Shown: positions 21,454 through 29,382 of the stretch, piece by piece
Layout of the letters: each line of letters starts with the position of its first letter
Position numbering within the stretch: position 1 is the stretch's first letter
IMG/VR virus record: IMGVR_UViG_3300020156_000041
Span: 1 to 46,523 of that record
Source: a virus
DNA: 46,523 nt
Direction: 5' to 3' (one strand)
The notes under the pieces: generated by a model
Seen by the model: only the letters and a program-made list of their open reading frames with translations
Database searches by the model: none
Told to the model about the DNA's origin: nothing
Made by a program: the position numbers and the translations under genes

Positions 21454-21657
21454 GAGTGGGCGTTTATGCGCACCTAGCGCACTTCCGTGCAAAGTGCCAC
21501 TTTTGCAACGAACCTGCCGAAACAGGTTCACCGTGTGTTCCGATTTTCAGGTTCGGCAAACCTAAGTGCCGTCCGCACGATCAGGGTCTGTTCCATATGC
21601 CCACCTCAGACCAAACCCGCCTCTTGTCGATCGCCTATAGCCTTGGGATGCTGAGGC
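21454..21657. other. attP flank with inverted repeats
   Basis: No convincing gene is seen. Short repeats that could be integrase or Xis arm sites are present: AACCTG...CAGGTT near 21511-21530 and a related CAGGTTCGGCA near 21550, plus GTGCAAAGTGCCAC near 21487. The region also separates the rightward early operon from the leftward late genes. Confidence 0.4.
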
Positions 21658-21921
21658 CTACCAAACCTGCGGCTTACCCGTCCCGCCCAAAGACGATACC
21701 GGCGGCGCGATCCGGACCTCAAGATCAAGGCCGCGACACTTCGGGCAAATGAGTTCGGATTCGATGGGCTTGGTCATGCCGACGATTTTGGTGTCAGCAC
21801 CGAAGCGGTCGATAACTTCCGCCCAGTCAAGATTGAAGAAATGGGTGCACCCGTTGCAGGATGCCCATAGGCGATATTCGTTCTCAGCGAGATAGCCGAG
21901 TGACCAGTGTGGGTGTGCCAT
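21658..21921 (-). CDS. Zinc-ribbon hypothetical protein
   Basis: An 87-residue protein with two Cys pairs (ASCNGC near residue 20 and LICPKCRG near residue 58) that could bind zinc. It starts MAHPHWSLGYLAENEYRLW. Such small Cys proteins are common in Rhizobiales phages. It ends the leftward late transcript, downstream of the lysis genes. Function unknown. Confidence 0.65.
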   Translation of the reverse strand: MAHPHWSLGYLAENEYRLWASCNGCTHFFNLDWAEVIDRFGADTKIVGMTKPIESELICPKCRGLDLEVRIAPPVSSLGGTGKPQVW

Positions 21922-21941
21922 CCGTTAAGGATGGGCCGGAA

Positions 21942-22355
21942 TCACTGGATGCGCAACAGGTGCCGGGCCAGGTTCAGGAACTGTTCGCCCCACCATGCGG
22001 CTGTGAGGCCAAGCGCGCCGCCGGCAACGCCAGTCGCCACAATGACCCCGTGCCCCATGGTTTTGATCTTCTTGAACTCCTCCACAGTGGGCTTTACGTC
22101 CTTGGTGACGGTCGAATCGAGGACATCGATCAGGTTGCGGGTCTGCGCAGTGACCTGGCCCGCAATCTGGATCGTGGTTTCAGCCTTGCCAACCCGGTCG
22201 GTCAGATCATCAATTTTGCGATGAACGTCCTTTCGGCTTTCGTGGGCATGCCCTTTCTCTTCGTCGAAATCGCCGCGGAGTTCGGTGATGTCGCGGCGGA
22301 GCCCGGCCACGCTCTCAATGAGTTGGCCGAGCAGATATTCAGTGGTTTGTGGCAT
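21942..22355 (-). CDS. Coiled-coil membrane protein of the lysis region
   Basis: A 137-residue protein. The first 95 residues are a charged coiled coil (ESVAGLRRDITELRGDFDEE; IDDLTDRVGKAETTI) and a hydrophobic helix follows near the C terminus (GHGVIVATGVAGGALGLTAA). This layout resembles small DUF1515-like lysis-associated proteins. It may be a holin accessory or spanin-like protein; the evidence is topology and position only. Confidence 0.65.
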   Translation of the reverse strand: MPQTTEYLLGQLIESVAGLRRDITELRGDFDEEKGHAHESRKDVHRKIDDLTDRVGKAETTIQIAGQVTAQTRNLIDVLDSTVTKDVKPTVEEFKKIKTMGHGVIVATGVAGGALGLTAAWWGEQFLNLARHLLRIQ

Positions 22356-22387
22356 GCCGCCCCCAGGCGTTTGCGCTGCGGGTTAGA

Positions 22388-22702
22388 TCAGGGCTTTTCC
22401 ACGATCTCTGGGCGCTTGCCGGTCTCGGCCTCGACGGCATCGAGAACCTGATCGCGGGTATAGGTGGGAAGGTTCTTGAGTGGCACGCGCTGGGCGCCGG
22501 CCACCACCTTGTCGGTGACAGAATCGGCGGCACCCCACAGGGCCATGACGATGGTCAATACGCCACCGGCAATAGCCTCCCACTGGCCGGGGTCGAAATT
22601 GTAGTTCGCCGTGAGCCACGCGCCGATGGCAGCAAGGCCATAGCGGACGATGGTGATGACGAAGGGCGCTGTGAAGATGCGGGCGAGAAGAGTGGTGAGC
22701 AT
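22388..22702 (-). CDS. Putative holin
   Basis: A 104-residue protein with two hydrophobic helices (about residues 8-30 and 40-62) and a charged C-terminal tail. The start at 22702 is preceded by AGGAGG about one helical turn upstream. It follows the endolysin gene directly, and its N-terminal pattern is like that of Pam3 gp28-type putative holins of alphaproteobacterial phages. Function is inferred from topology and position. Confidence 0.7.
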   Translation of the reverse strand: MLTTLLARIFTAPFVITIVRYGLAAIGAWLTANYNFDPGQWEAIAGGVLTIVMALWGAADSVTDKVVAGAQRVPLKNLPTYTRDQVLDAVEAETGKRPEIVEKP

Positions 22703-22713
22703 AGGAGGTTCCT

Positions 22714-23370
22714 TTATCGAGTGAGCAGAAAAAAGCCGCCTGCGAGGGCGGCGAGGATGAGGGCGATGATGATGGCGCCGGCGGGAGAGCGTTTCGCCCC
22801 CGGTTTCGTTGTGCCAGGCTCGGGCGGCGCGTAATCGGGCGGCATCGAGGCGGGCGGCGAGGCAACCATCATCGACGCCTCTTGCAGCACGCCGTCGACG
22901 CGGCGTGTCCAGCCTTTGCCGAACGTCTTGAATGTCGGCAGTGCTCGCAGAAACGTCATGCGGGCCTTGCACAAGCGGTCGATAAGGTTGAGCGGGTTGT
23001 GGGCTTTGATGGCGCTCATGGTCAGCGGCCCGATCCGGCCATCCTGCTCGACGCTGAGAATGGCTTGGAGCATCTTGATCGCTCGGCTGGGGCCGCTGTT
23101 CACAGCGAAGTCGAAGGCCGCATAGTCGAGGCCGGCAGGCAGATCATCGCCCCGCACCGCGTCCCAATAGCGACGGCGATATATGGGCGAGACATCCTTG
23201 ACCGTCAGGGCCTTTACATCTGCCTTCGTCGCCGGCCGACCGAACCAGTCGGAGAGGGTGCCAATGGTGACGCCAAGGTTGGTTGCGCCGCCCGGGTCAC
23301 TGGGATGATCGACATAGCCGCCTTCGTGTTTCAGCACGAGCGACAAACTTCTTTCAAAGTTACGGTTCAT
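22714..23370 (-). CDS. Endolysin, glycoside hydrolase family 108, with C-terminal membrane helix
   Basis: A 218-residue protein. HEGGYVDHPSDPGGATN at residues 15-31 is the GH108 (DUF847) signature, with Glu16 as catalytic acid; the peptidoglycan-binding part continues with DGRIGPLTMSAI near 110-121. It should hydrolyse the glycan chain of the host wall. After a Pro-rich linker (about 172-192) a hydrophobic helix (about 197-216) ends the protein. There is no N-terminal signal, so export depends on the holin or on this unusual C-terminal anchor. Confidence 0.9.
   Translation of the reverse strand: MNRNFERSLSLVLKHEGGYVDHPSDPGGATNLGVTIGTLSDWFGRPATKADVKALTVKDVSPIYRRRYWDAVRGDDLPAGLDYAAFDFAVNSGPSRAIKMLQAILSVEQDGRIGPLTMSAIKAHNPLNLIDRLCKARMTFLRALPTFKTFGKGWTRRVDGVLQEASMMVASPPASMPPDYAPPEPGTTKPGAKRSPAGAIIIALILAALAGGFFLLTR
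22729..22752 (-). terminator. Terminator-like hairpin at the end of the endolysin gene
   Basis: On the minus strand GCCGCC and GGCGGC pair around a 6-base loop and are followed by six T. It lies inside the last codons of the endolysin, so it may only attenuate transcription into the holin genes. Confidence 0.35.
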
Positions 23371-23404
23371 GGTGTTATGATCCTTGGAAAATCAGGGGAC
23401 AGTA

Positions 23405-24046
23405 ATGCCGTTCAAGGCGATTGATGCTACGGGCGAAAAACATCACCGACTGACGGCCCTACGGCGCGTCGAGACGAAGGCTCGGCAACCTCGTTGGATG
23501 TTTCGGTGTGACTGCGGAGCTGAGGTCGAGGCAGCTATTGGAGCGGTGCGGGCAGGCAGCATCAAAAGTTGCGGTTGCCTCATAGGCGAGGCGAACAGAA
23601 AGCGTCTGCTAAAGCATGGCTATCGCGGCACCCCGACCTACCTCTCATGGCAGAATGCGAAGGCACGCTGCTTTAACCCCAGGAACAAGAGTTACGCCGA
23701 CTATGGCGGTCGTGGCATAACCATGTGCAGAGAGTGGCTGGAAAGCTTCGAGGCTTTCCTGGCGGACATGGGCGAGAGGCCGGATGGCATGTCCATCGAC
23801 CGTATCGACAATGATGGGAACTACGAGCCGGGGAATTGCCGATGGGCCTCCAAAGGCCAACAGAACGCAAATGTCAGAGGGCGAACGCGGATCGAGTTTG
23901 AGGGGCAGTTTTATTCGATAAAGGAGTTCGCCGCGCTCATGGGAGTTGAGTTCGGCAGTCTATGGTATCGGGTGCGCAAAGCGGGCCAGGACCCACTCCT
24001 AGCCGCCCAAGCGCTACAGTCAGGGAAATGGCGCCGGCTCTCCTAG
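23405..24046 (+). CDS. Free-standing HNH endonuclease, opposite strand
   Basis: A 213-residue protein. A Cys-rich part (FRCDCGAEVE, SCGCL, about residues 34-60) is followed by the common phage HNH region: CFNPRNKSYADYGGRGI, then MSIDRIDNDGNYEPGNCRW (about 130-148). The C terminus looks like a small DNA-binding repeat (YSIKEFAALMGVEFG). It is transcribed against the flanking late genes and sits between endolysin and esterase, as expected for a mobile homing-type nuclease. Confidence 0.8.
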   Translation: MPFKAIDATGEKHHRLTALRRVETKARQPRWMFRCDCGAEVEAAIGAVRAGSIKSCGCLIGEANRKRLLKHGYRGTPTYLSWQNAKARCFNPRNKSYADYGGRGITMCREWLESFEAFLADMGERPDGMSIDRIDNDGNYEPGNCRWASKGQQNANVRGRTRIEFEGQFYSIKEFAALMGVEFGSLWYRVRKAGQDPLLAAQALQSGKWRRLS

Positions 24047-24092
24047 CCGCTCGAAATTGCGGTCCATTGATATTCTCCTGGTGGTGGAAATG

Positions 24093-24114
24093 AAAAAGCC
24101 CCGACAAGCGGGGC
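24093..24114 (-). terminator. Terminator after the esterase gene
   Basis: On the minus strand GCCCCG and CGGGGC pair around a 5-base loop and are followed by five T. It ends the late tail transcript downstream of the stop at 24140. Confidence 0.7.
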
Positions 24115-24139
24115 TATAGGTCACGAAAAGGCACAGGAC

Positions 24140-25225
24140 TCAAAAATAGGTGACGATTTCCTGCACAATGAAATCTCGAACCGTATCAGGTACTGTGTGG
24201 GAGGTCGCGGTTGTGTCGAGAAACAGTGTATAATCACCACCGCCTGATGTTGCCACGGCCGCCTTCACAGCATTTGTGTAATGGCTAGCGTTTGTCCCAG
24301 CAAAACAACAAGGGTCATTGATAAGATGCACGTTTCTGAATTTCCGCCCAGACGAGGCGCCAGCGACATATAGATCCAGATACTCAAATCCGGACGCTGA
24401 AATGAAGGGCTGTTCCCAGTCTCCGGTCGATCCTAGTACCCATGATCGCATGTATGCAGGCATGCTGCCGGAGATTGAATAGGCCATATCGATACGCTCA
24501 TCGAGCGCGGCCATTACCACAGTTGCCCATCCGCCGCCAGACAAGCCCGCCATTGCGATATTGTTGACGCCTTCGCTTTCAAGCGTATCGAGCACGGACA
24601 ATGTCGCCTCAAAAAATGGCGCGAGCGGTCGGTCAATGTAAGCGAATTCTTCATGAGCCGTAGTCAGATACACCCCGCCGCCACGCACGGGCAGCAGAAG
24701 CGCCATTGGGCTCAATCCATTGAATGGCATATCAACTGCTGTGACTTCGCAGCCGGCCTCGATGGTCTTAAGCAAGAGGCTTTGATATGGCGGGTGGCTA
24801 GCATGGTGACCAGCCCCATGATGTCCACCATACAGAATTAGAGCGCACTTCCCGCCCGGCCGATAACTGGTCGGCTTAAACCGCCAGATTGGCGCGTATG
24901 TGCCAATACCTTGAGGCACGCGCCAAATAGATATTTCTGCGAGATTTGCAGCGCTGGCATAGGTGCCGTTTTGCGAGTGGGAGTAAATCGACCGAAATTG
25001 AAGGTCGCCGGGTTCCGCCCGCACTAGTGCTGAAAGCTCAGAGCGAAGGTCCGAAACGTCCTGGGCGGTCGCCACACCAATCAGATTGGCAGGGTTGACG
25101 GCTAAAATATTGGGATGGAATTGAGCGCGGACACCTGACGACATCACGCAGAGCGCCAATGTTAGAACTGTAAGAATGATTTTCATGATAAAGGGCGCTT
25201 TATCAAACGATGCGTTCTCTGTCAT
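24140..25225 (-). CDS. Secreted alpha/beta-hydrolase (esterase-like)
   Basis: A 361-residue protein from the ATG at 25225, which has GGAG eight bases upstream overlapping the tail-fibre stop. A second Met 13 codons on starts a classic signal peptide (MKIILTVLTLALCVMSSG, then VRAQ). The nucleophile elbow is GLSGG (Ser229); Asp in LINDP and His in TSHTVPD are likely partners, and an LILYGGHHGAG segment may form the oxyanion hole. The exact substrate is unknown. Visibly lower G+C than neighbours suggests later acquisition. It could be a tail-associated deacetylase or a lysogenic-conversion enzyme. Confidence 0.75.
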   Translation of the reverse strand: MTENASFDKAPFIMKIILTVLTLALCVMSSGVRAQFHPNILAVNPANLIGVATAQDVSDLRSELSALVRAEPGDLQFRSIYSHSQNGTYASAANLAEISIWRVPQGIGTYAPIWRFKPTSYRPGGKCALILYGGHHGAGHHASHPPYQSLLLKTIEAGCEVTAVDMPFNGLSPMALLLPVRGGGVYLTTAHEEFAYIDRPLAPFFEATLSVLDTLESEGVNNIAMAGLSGGGWATVVMAALDERIDMAYSISGSMPAYMRSWVLGSTGDWEQPFISASGFEYLDLYVAGASSGRKFRNVHLINDPCCFAGTNASHYTNAVKAAVATSGGGDYTLFLDTTATSHTVPDTVRDFIVQEIVTYF

Positions 25226-25229
25226 CTGC

Positions 25230-27089
25230 TCAACTCCAGTAGAGATAAACGCCGTGCAGCTCAACGTTCTTGTTGTTGAGAGTCTTGAATCTCCAGCGCG
25301 GCGCGGCTCCACTTGGCTGGCCCGAAACGTCGGTTGTGGCACCCTCGACGACGCGAAGGTTTTCCGAGCTATAGCGCTCGGTCAGCGACATCGCCGTCCA
25401 TGTCGTGCCCCCGTCGCGGCTGCACTCCAAGGTGTAGTCCGTGCCGGCCACAGCTGCGTCCACCTCGCGAACATTGATGAGAGCTTTCATCTTGGTTGGA
25501 ACGGCCGAAGCCGTGAACGAGGCCGATCGCACGGTCAGGTTGTTTCGAACCGTCGGGCTGTGACCATAGCGAAGCACCCAGACGCTGGCAGTGTCGTCAG
25601 TCATGCCTGAGGCTGGTCCGAGCGGCAGATCACCCGCTTTGAAAGTTCGTGCTCTCGCCGTCGTGATGTTCATCGAAACACCAGACGGATTGGATGCACC
25701 GATGATGAATGTTCCGGAGGCGGGAACCGTATAGGGGCTGCTCAGGATACAATCAGCCCACCCACCGCCTGGGTGCGCGAACGCTTGGTCGACAACGATC
25801 GTGCCGGTCGTGCCATCCAACCGCTGGTATACCTTGACGCGCATATTGCCAGGCGCTGTGGAATAAACGCCGATGCGCACGATAAGCACGCCGTTCGGCA
25901 CAATAGAGGTTCGGTCAATGAGCGTTCCGTTATAGGTGGTGGTGACGCTGCCGTCGGGCGCGCCAATCGTAACAGTTGTTCCCGTCGTACCGTCCATCGT
26001 GGCCCTAAGGACGCCAGCTTGGCTGGTATCGAGGTTCGTCGCCCCAGCAACATCTACAAAAGTCAAAGCATCGAAACTGTCGGCCACCTGATTGCCGTTG
26101 GGCCCAAGAAACAAAGCCATATTGGAATTATCGGCCGCCAGAAGGGCGAGTTGCGAAACAGTGAACTGCAGGTCGTCATAGCCGTCCGGCGCCAGATCGG
26201 CGAGCGTCATTCCGCTATCGGCGAGAAGCTTCCCCGTCGTTCCGGAGAACACCGCTATTCGCTGATCGACGGACGACGCTGGGCCGACGACATCACCGGT
26301 GCCGGTGCCGTCCTGGCCGGCGCGCGCAAGAAGCTCCCACCAGGTGTTACTGGTCGCCGGCGGGTTCGGCGGAGCGTTTCCAGTAGTCGCTACCTTCGCG
26401 CGCCACGAAGAGCCATTGTAGAGTACGCCATCATTGGTGGCGTAGGTGGTGGCCGGCGCATATGTGCCCTGCCAGACGACACCCGGAATTGTAGATGCTG
26501 GACCAACGGGCCCTGTTACATACGCAGGATCGGACCAGTCCGCCGAGGTGGCGCTGTTCTTGGAATAGATCGCAGAACGACCATCACCAACGTCGGACAC
26601 CAGCACCGCATAGCCCGCAGCCTGTCCATCGTAGGCGTCGCGGTCGGCCAAGGCATCGACCTGTACGTCGTAGCGTACGCCGTTGATGAGCTCCGATCTG
26701 TCGATCAGCCCCATTGCACCAGGGCCTGTAAAGGCCAGTACCTTGTTCGCGGCACCGATCAGGCCGGCGAGGGCCTGGACATTGCCATTGCCCAGTTGCT
26801 CGATCAGCTGCCGCGCCGCCGCCGTCATGCGCGAGCCATCCGACATGAAGCGCATGCGATAGCTGACGCCAGCCAGCGTCGGGCCTTCCCACGGCTGGGT
26901 CAAGGTGCCGGTGCCTTCGCCAGTGATCGTCTCGATCACGCCCATGAACTCGGTCGCGCCGGGCACGTCGAAGATGACGTCGCCTTCACGAAAGCCGGCC
27001 GATAGCCAGCCAGTGCCGGTGCCTGTGAAATCGGCCGAGCCGTTGGTGAGCGTGATCGTACCGCTGGTATAGTCAGAAAGTGTAGGCAT
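25230..27089 (-). CDS. Tail fibre / receptor-binding protein
   Basis: A 619-residue protein starting MPTLSDYTSGTITLTNGSAD, a common opening of alphaproteobacterial phage fibres. Residues about 205-262 (VVWQGTYAPATTYATNDGV, GSSWRAK, TWWELL, AGQDG) match a carbohydrate-binding-like module, and a similar module occurs in the neck protein at 39574. The C-terminal half is beta-rich and Gly/Thr-rich, as expected for a receptor-binding head. It is followed directly by the esterase gene. The exact receptor cannot be read from sequence. Confidence 0.8.
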   Translation of the reverse strand: MPTLSDYTSGTITLTNGSADFTGTGTGWLSAGFREGDVIFDVPGATEFMGVIETITGEGTGTLTQPWEGPTLAGVSYRMRFMSDGSRMTAAARQLIEQLGNGNVQALAGLIGAANKVLAFTGPGAMGLIDRSELINGVRYDVQVDALADRDAYDGQAAGYAVLVSDVGDGRSAIYSKNSATSADWSDPAYVTGPVGPASTIPGVVWQGTYAPATTYATNDGVLYNGSSWRAKVATTGNAPPNPPATSNTWWELLARAGQDGTGTGDVVGPASSVDQRIAVFSGTTGKLLADSGMTLADLAPDGYDDLQFTVSQLALLAADNSNMALFLGPNGNQVADSFDALTFVDVAGATNLDTSQAGVLRATMDGTTGTTVTIGAPDGSVTTTYNGTLIDRTSIVPNGVLIVRIGVYSTAPGNMRVKVYQRLDGTTGTIVVDQAFAHPGGGWADCILSSPYTVPASGTFIIGASNPSGVSMNITTARARTFKAGDLPLGPASGMTDDTASVWVLRYGHSPTVRNNLTVRSASFTASAVPTKMKALINVREVDAAVAGTDYTLECSRDGGTTWTAMSLTERYSSENLRVVEGATTDVSGQPSGAAPRWRFKTLNNKNVELHGVYLYWS

Positions 27090-27188
27090 GGAGGCCTCTG
27101 GGATCAGCCAGGTTTAAAGAATCTGGTTTCGTTCAGGATGACAGCGCCCTTGCCGCGCGCTTTGATGCGCCGGGAAAAGGAGCTAGGA

Positions 27189-27455
27189 ATGACGGATAAT
27201 GAGCCGCTGAAAACAGCATTGCTGCACGTCGAGCAACTAACGCTCGAACTCGCTGCCGAAAAGATATTCACCGACCTTGCGTTTCAACTGCTCGTGCAAT
27301 TGTCGGCGCAAGCCCTACCGGCACTTGAGCGCCTTGCTGAAGGACACCTCGACACCCAAGACGCGGACGCTCAGCGTTTGGCCCATCTTGTGCGGGCGCG
27401 CAGCAAACTCATCCTTGCAAATTTGAGCGGTGATCCCCGCGAAGCGTTCAACTAG
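27189..27455 (+). CDS. Small helical protein, reverse orientation
   Basis: An 88-residue helical protein with AGGAG seven bases before the ATG. It lies on the plus strand between the fibre gene and the minus-strand gene at 27315-27500, and its 3' half overlaps that gene by 141 bases in antisense. By hand count the overlap favours the minus-strand reading (G+C at third positions), while the first half of this one also looks protein-like. Function unknown. Confidence 0.45.
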   Translation: MTDNEPLKTALLHVEQLTLELAAEKIFTDLAFQLLVQLSAQALPALERLAEGHLDTQDADAQRLAHLVRARSKLILANLSGDPREAFN

Positions 27456-27500
27456 TTCGTCGCAGGTCGCTTTCAACTCGTCGAGTGATCGGTAATTCAT
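27315..27500 (-). CDS. Small hypothetical protein
   Basis: A 61-residue protein (MNYRSLDELKATCDELVERF at the start) with AGGA five bases before the ATG. Third codon positions in the part overlapping the plus-strand gene are about 78 percent G+C by hand count, favouring this strand. It lies after the terminator at 27518-27539, so it may need its own promoter or readthrough. Function unknown. Confidence 0.5.
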   Translation of the reverse strand: MNYRSLDELKATCDELVERFAGITAQICKDEFAARPHKMGQTLSVRVLGVEVSFSKALKCR

Positions 27501-27517
27501 GTCATCCTCTTGGTAAG

Positions 27518-27539
27518 AAAAAAGCCCGCCGAAGCGGGC
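27518..27539 (-). terminator. Strong terminator inside the tail region
   Basis: On the minus strand GCCCGC and GCGGGC pair around a 4-base loop (TTCG), followed by six T. It follows the gene at 27547-27720 and should stop or reduce transcription from the upstream tail genes into the fibre and esterase genes. Confidence 0.75.
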
Positions 27540-27546
27540 GACAAGG

Positions 27547-27720
27547 TTAGCTGTGGGTTTCGATCGGCGGCGGAGCTCGCAGTGCCTCAAGCTCCTGCTC
27601 AAGCGCCTTGATGCGCTTGGTGGCATCGTCCACCTGCTGGGCGAGGATCAGAATGCGTTGCTGGCGCATTTCGCTTTCGCGCATTGCCTCTCTCAGCATC
27701 ACCTCGATAGAGATTTGCAT
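27547..27720 (-). CDS. Small coiled-coil protein
   Basis: A 57-residue protein, MQISIEVMLREAMRES at the start, then heptad-like helix with RIKALEQELEALRAP near the end. It starts right after the stop of the upstream gene. It may be a fibre chaperone or a small structural protein; unknown. Confidence 0.65.
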   Translation of the reverse strand: MQISIEVMLREAMRESEMRQQRILILAQQVDDATKRIKALEQELEALRAPPPIETHS

Positions 27721-27721
27721 G

Positions 27722-28567
27722 TCAGCTCCTGCGGCCAAAACGGCCGGTAATGTTGACTGAATAGACGGACTGGTAATTGGCGTTCGGGATTGCTGCGCCG
27801 TTTGGCTGGCCATACGAGTAGGTGAACACGGCGGCAGAAGGCGTCGGTTGGCCAGCGGCGTTCGCAGCAATGGTGCCGGACCCCGCGACGACGTAGGGCG
27901 CAGTCGCCGGATTATAGACCGGCAGGCCGTTCCGGGCGGGGTTCGTGGTGCCGGTGCCGGGAAAATTCGGCTGATAGGTACTGGACCAGTTCCATCCACC
28001 ATCACTGTCCTCATTGCTCTTAACGCCGGTTCCGTACGTGCCATAACCGCCGGGCGCCACACTCACCGATTGCTCGATGCGTGCGATCAGAAAGCCGCCC
28101 TGAATGAAAAAGCTCAGGGCACGCGCCATGCCAAAGGCGGCTTCAACGAGCATCGTTCCGGTGAGGGGTATCGAAACTCCCATCGGAACAAGCGGGGCGA
28201 TTGAAACGCCAAGCCAAGTCGTTGCAGGTGCCTGAGTTCTCGTCAGAACAACACTGCCCCAGAAGATGTCCGCACCGGACGGAACGGCGATGATTGGAAC
28301 TTCGACCGTGTATTCCTGCGGCACTGCAGTCGCTGCAGCCTGAGCGAACACCGCCCACCCGTACACCCGATCTGGAATCTGGCGATAGTCGCTCTGGAAC
28401 TCCCAATGATACAGAAAATCGAGGTCGAAGTTCGGGAAGATAATCTGCTGATTGATGGTCGTTTTCTGCGGCAGAAAGTTCACCAGCGTGCCCGACGTAC
28501 TGAGCACCACGCGGTCGTCCTTCCGCACGACCATCTGGCCATTCTCAATGGCAAAAGACCCGCTCAT
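27722..28567 (-). CDS. Tail protein of unknown role
   Basis: A 281-residue protein, beta-rich, starting MSGSFAIENGQMVVRKDDRV. It contains a central hydrophobic segment and a Gly/Ser-rich C terminus. It overlaps the upstream gene by four bases. Position between the tip protein and the fibre suggests a distal tail or fibre-attachment component. No family recognised. Confidence 0.65.
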   Translation of the reverse strand: MSGSFAIENGQMVVRKDDRVVLSTSGTLVNFLPQKTTINQQIIFPNFDLDFLYHWEFQSDYRQIPDRVYGWAVFAQAAATAVPQEYTVEVPIIAVPSGADIFWGSVVLTRTQAPATTWLGVSIAPLVPMGVSIPLTGTMLVEAAFGMARALSFFIQGGFLIARIEQSVSVAPGGYGTYGTGVKSNEDSDGGWNWSSTYQPNFPGTGTTNPARNGLPVYNPATAPYVVAGSGTIAANAAGQPTPSAAVFTYSYGQPNGAAIPNANYQSVYSVNITGRFGRRS

Positions 28568-29382
28568 GGCGCCTTCACCTGAATGACTGGGCCGCCAGCA
28601 AAGCCGCCATTGTAGGACATGCTGGCTCCAAAGCCGGAGCTCGAGGGAGGCACAATCCGATAGGCCAAGCCAGACAGGACGGGATCGAATACGTTACCGA
28701 CAGCATCGACAATGCGCATGGCGCCATTGCTGAGGTCTGCCGTCCGCCCCATCGGGAAGAAGTACGGCGTGCCACCTGCAACGACTTGAAGGTATCGCTT
28801 CGAGCTATCGAACTTGCCGCGCCCCATTTTTATGGCTTCAGTGTCGGGGTTCCAGTCCATCAGGTGGGTGCTAACCGCCTGCGGCTCGTCACGGAAGATT
28901 AGGTAGTCATAAGTGACGCTTTGCCCGCCGGCCGCCCCGGACCGCAGCGCGTCCTCATGCAAAAGCAATTGGCTCGCCGTGCAATAGGCTGTCACGAACC
29001 GCCACGAATTGCTGCCGGCATAGATCGGATAGCCAGGCGTGATGACGTTGCTGCCGAAAGACACCATCGCCATCGGCACAAAACCGAGATTGTGGTTGGC
29101 CAGCACATGCGTCGTCTGCGCGCCGCCGAAAACCACATTGGCGTTCGCCCCGGCCGTACTGCCTGCTGAAATAGCCGGATGCCCGATCGTGATCGAGCCG
29201 GACAGCGCCACCTCGCCATAGAGGAAATCCGAGTGGAAGTAGATTTTGTCGAGGTGCTGGGTCGGGTTGTTTAGCGGCGCATTGCGCACAGAGTTCGGGT
29301 CTGCTGGATCGCCAATGGCGCCGTTCTCATCATACAGTGCGCACCGCCCGGTGTCCGGATCGGTCATAAAAACAATGGCCAT
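28564..29382 (-). CDS. Tail protein of unknown role
   Basis: A 272-residue protein, beta-rich with Gly-rich segments, starting MAIVFMTDPDTGRC. The ATG at 29382 overlaps the tip-protein stop (TGATG); an upstream TTG codon is less likely. The middle part (HVLANHNLGFVPMAMVSFGS) resembles small phage tail proteins. It should be a minor tail or fibre-base protein by position. Confidence 0.65.
   Translation of the reverse strand: MAIVFMTDPDTGRCALYDENGAIGDPADPNSVRNAPLNNPTQHLDKIYFHSDFLYGEVALSGSITIGHPAISAGSTAGANANVVFGGAQTTHVLANHNLGFVPMAMVSFGSNVITPGYPIYAGSNSWRFVTAYCTASQLLLHEDALRSGAAGGQSVTYDYLIFRDEPQAVSTHLMDWNPDTEAIKMGRGKFDSSKRYLQVVAGGTPYFFPMGRTADLSNGAMRIVDAVGNVFDPVLSGLAYRIVPPSSSGFGASMSYNGGFAGGPVIQVKAP

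Noticed and set aside
25773-27005. A 410-residue plus-strand open frame
   Set aside because: Antisense of the tail fibre gene; the composition is Arg/Gly-rich and unlike a folded protein.
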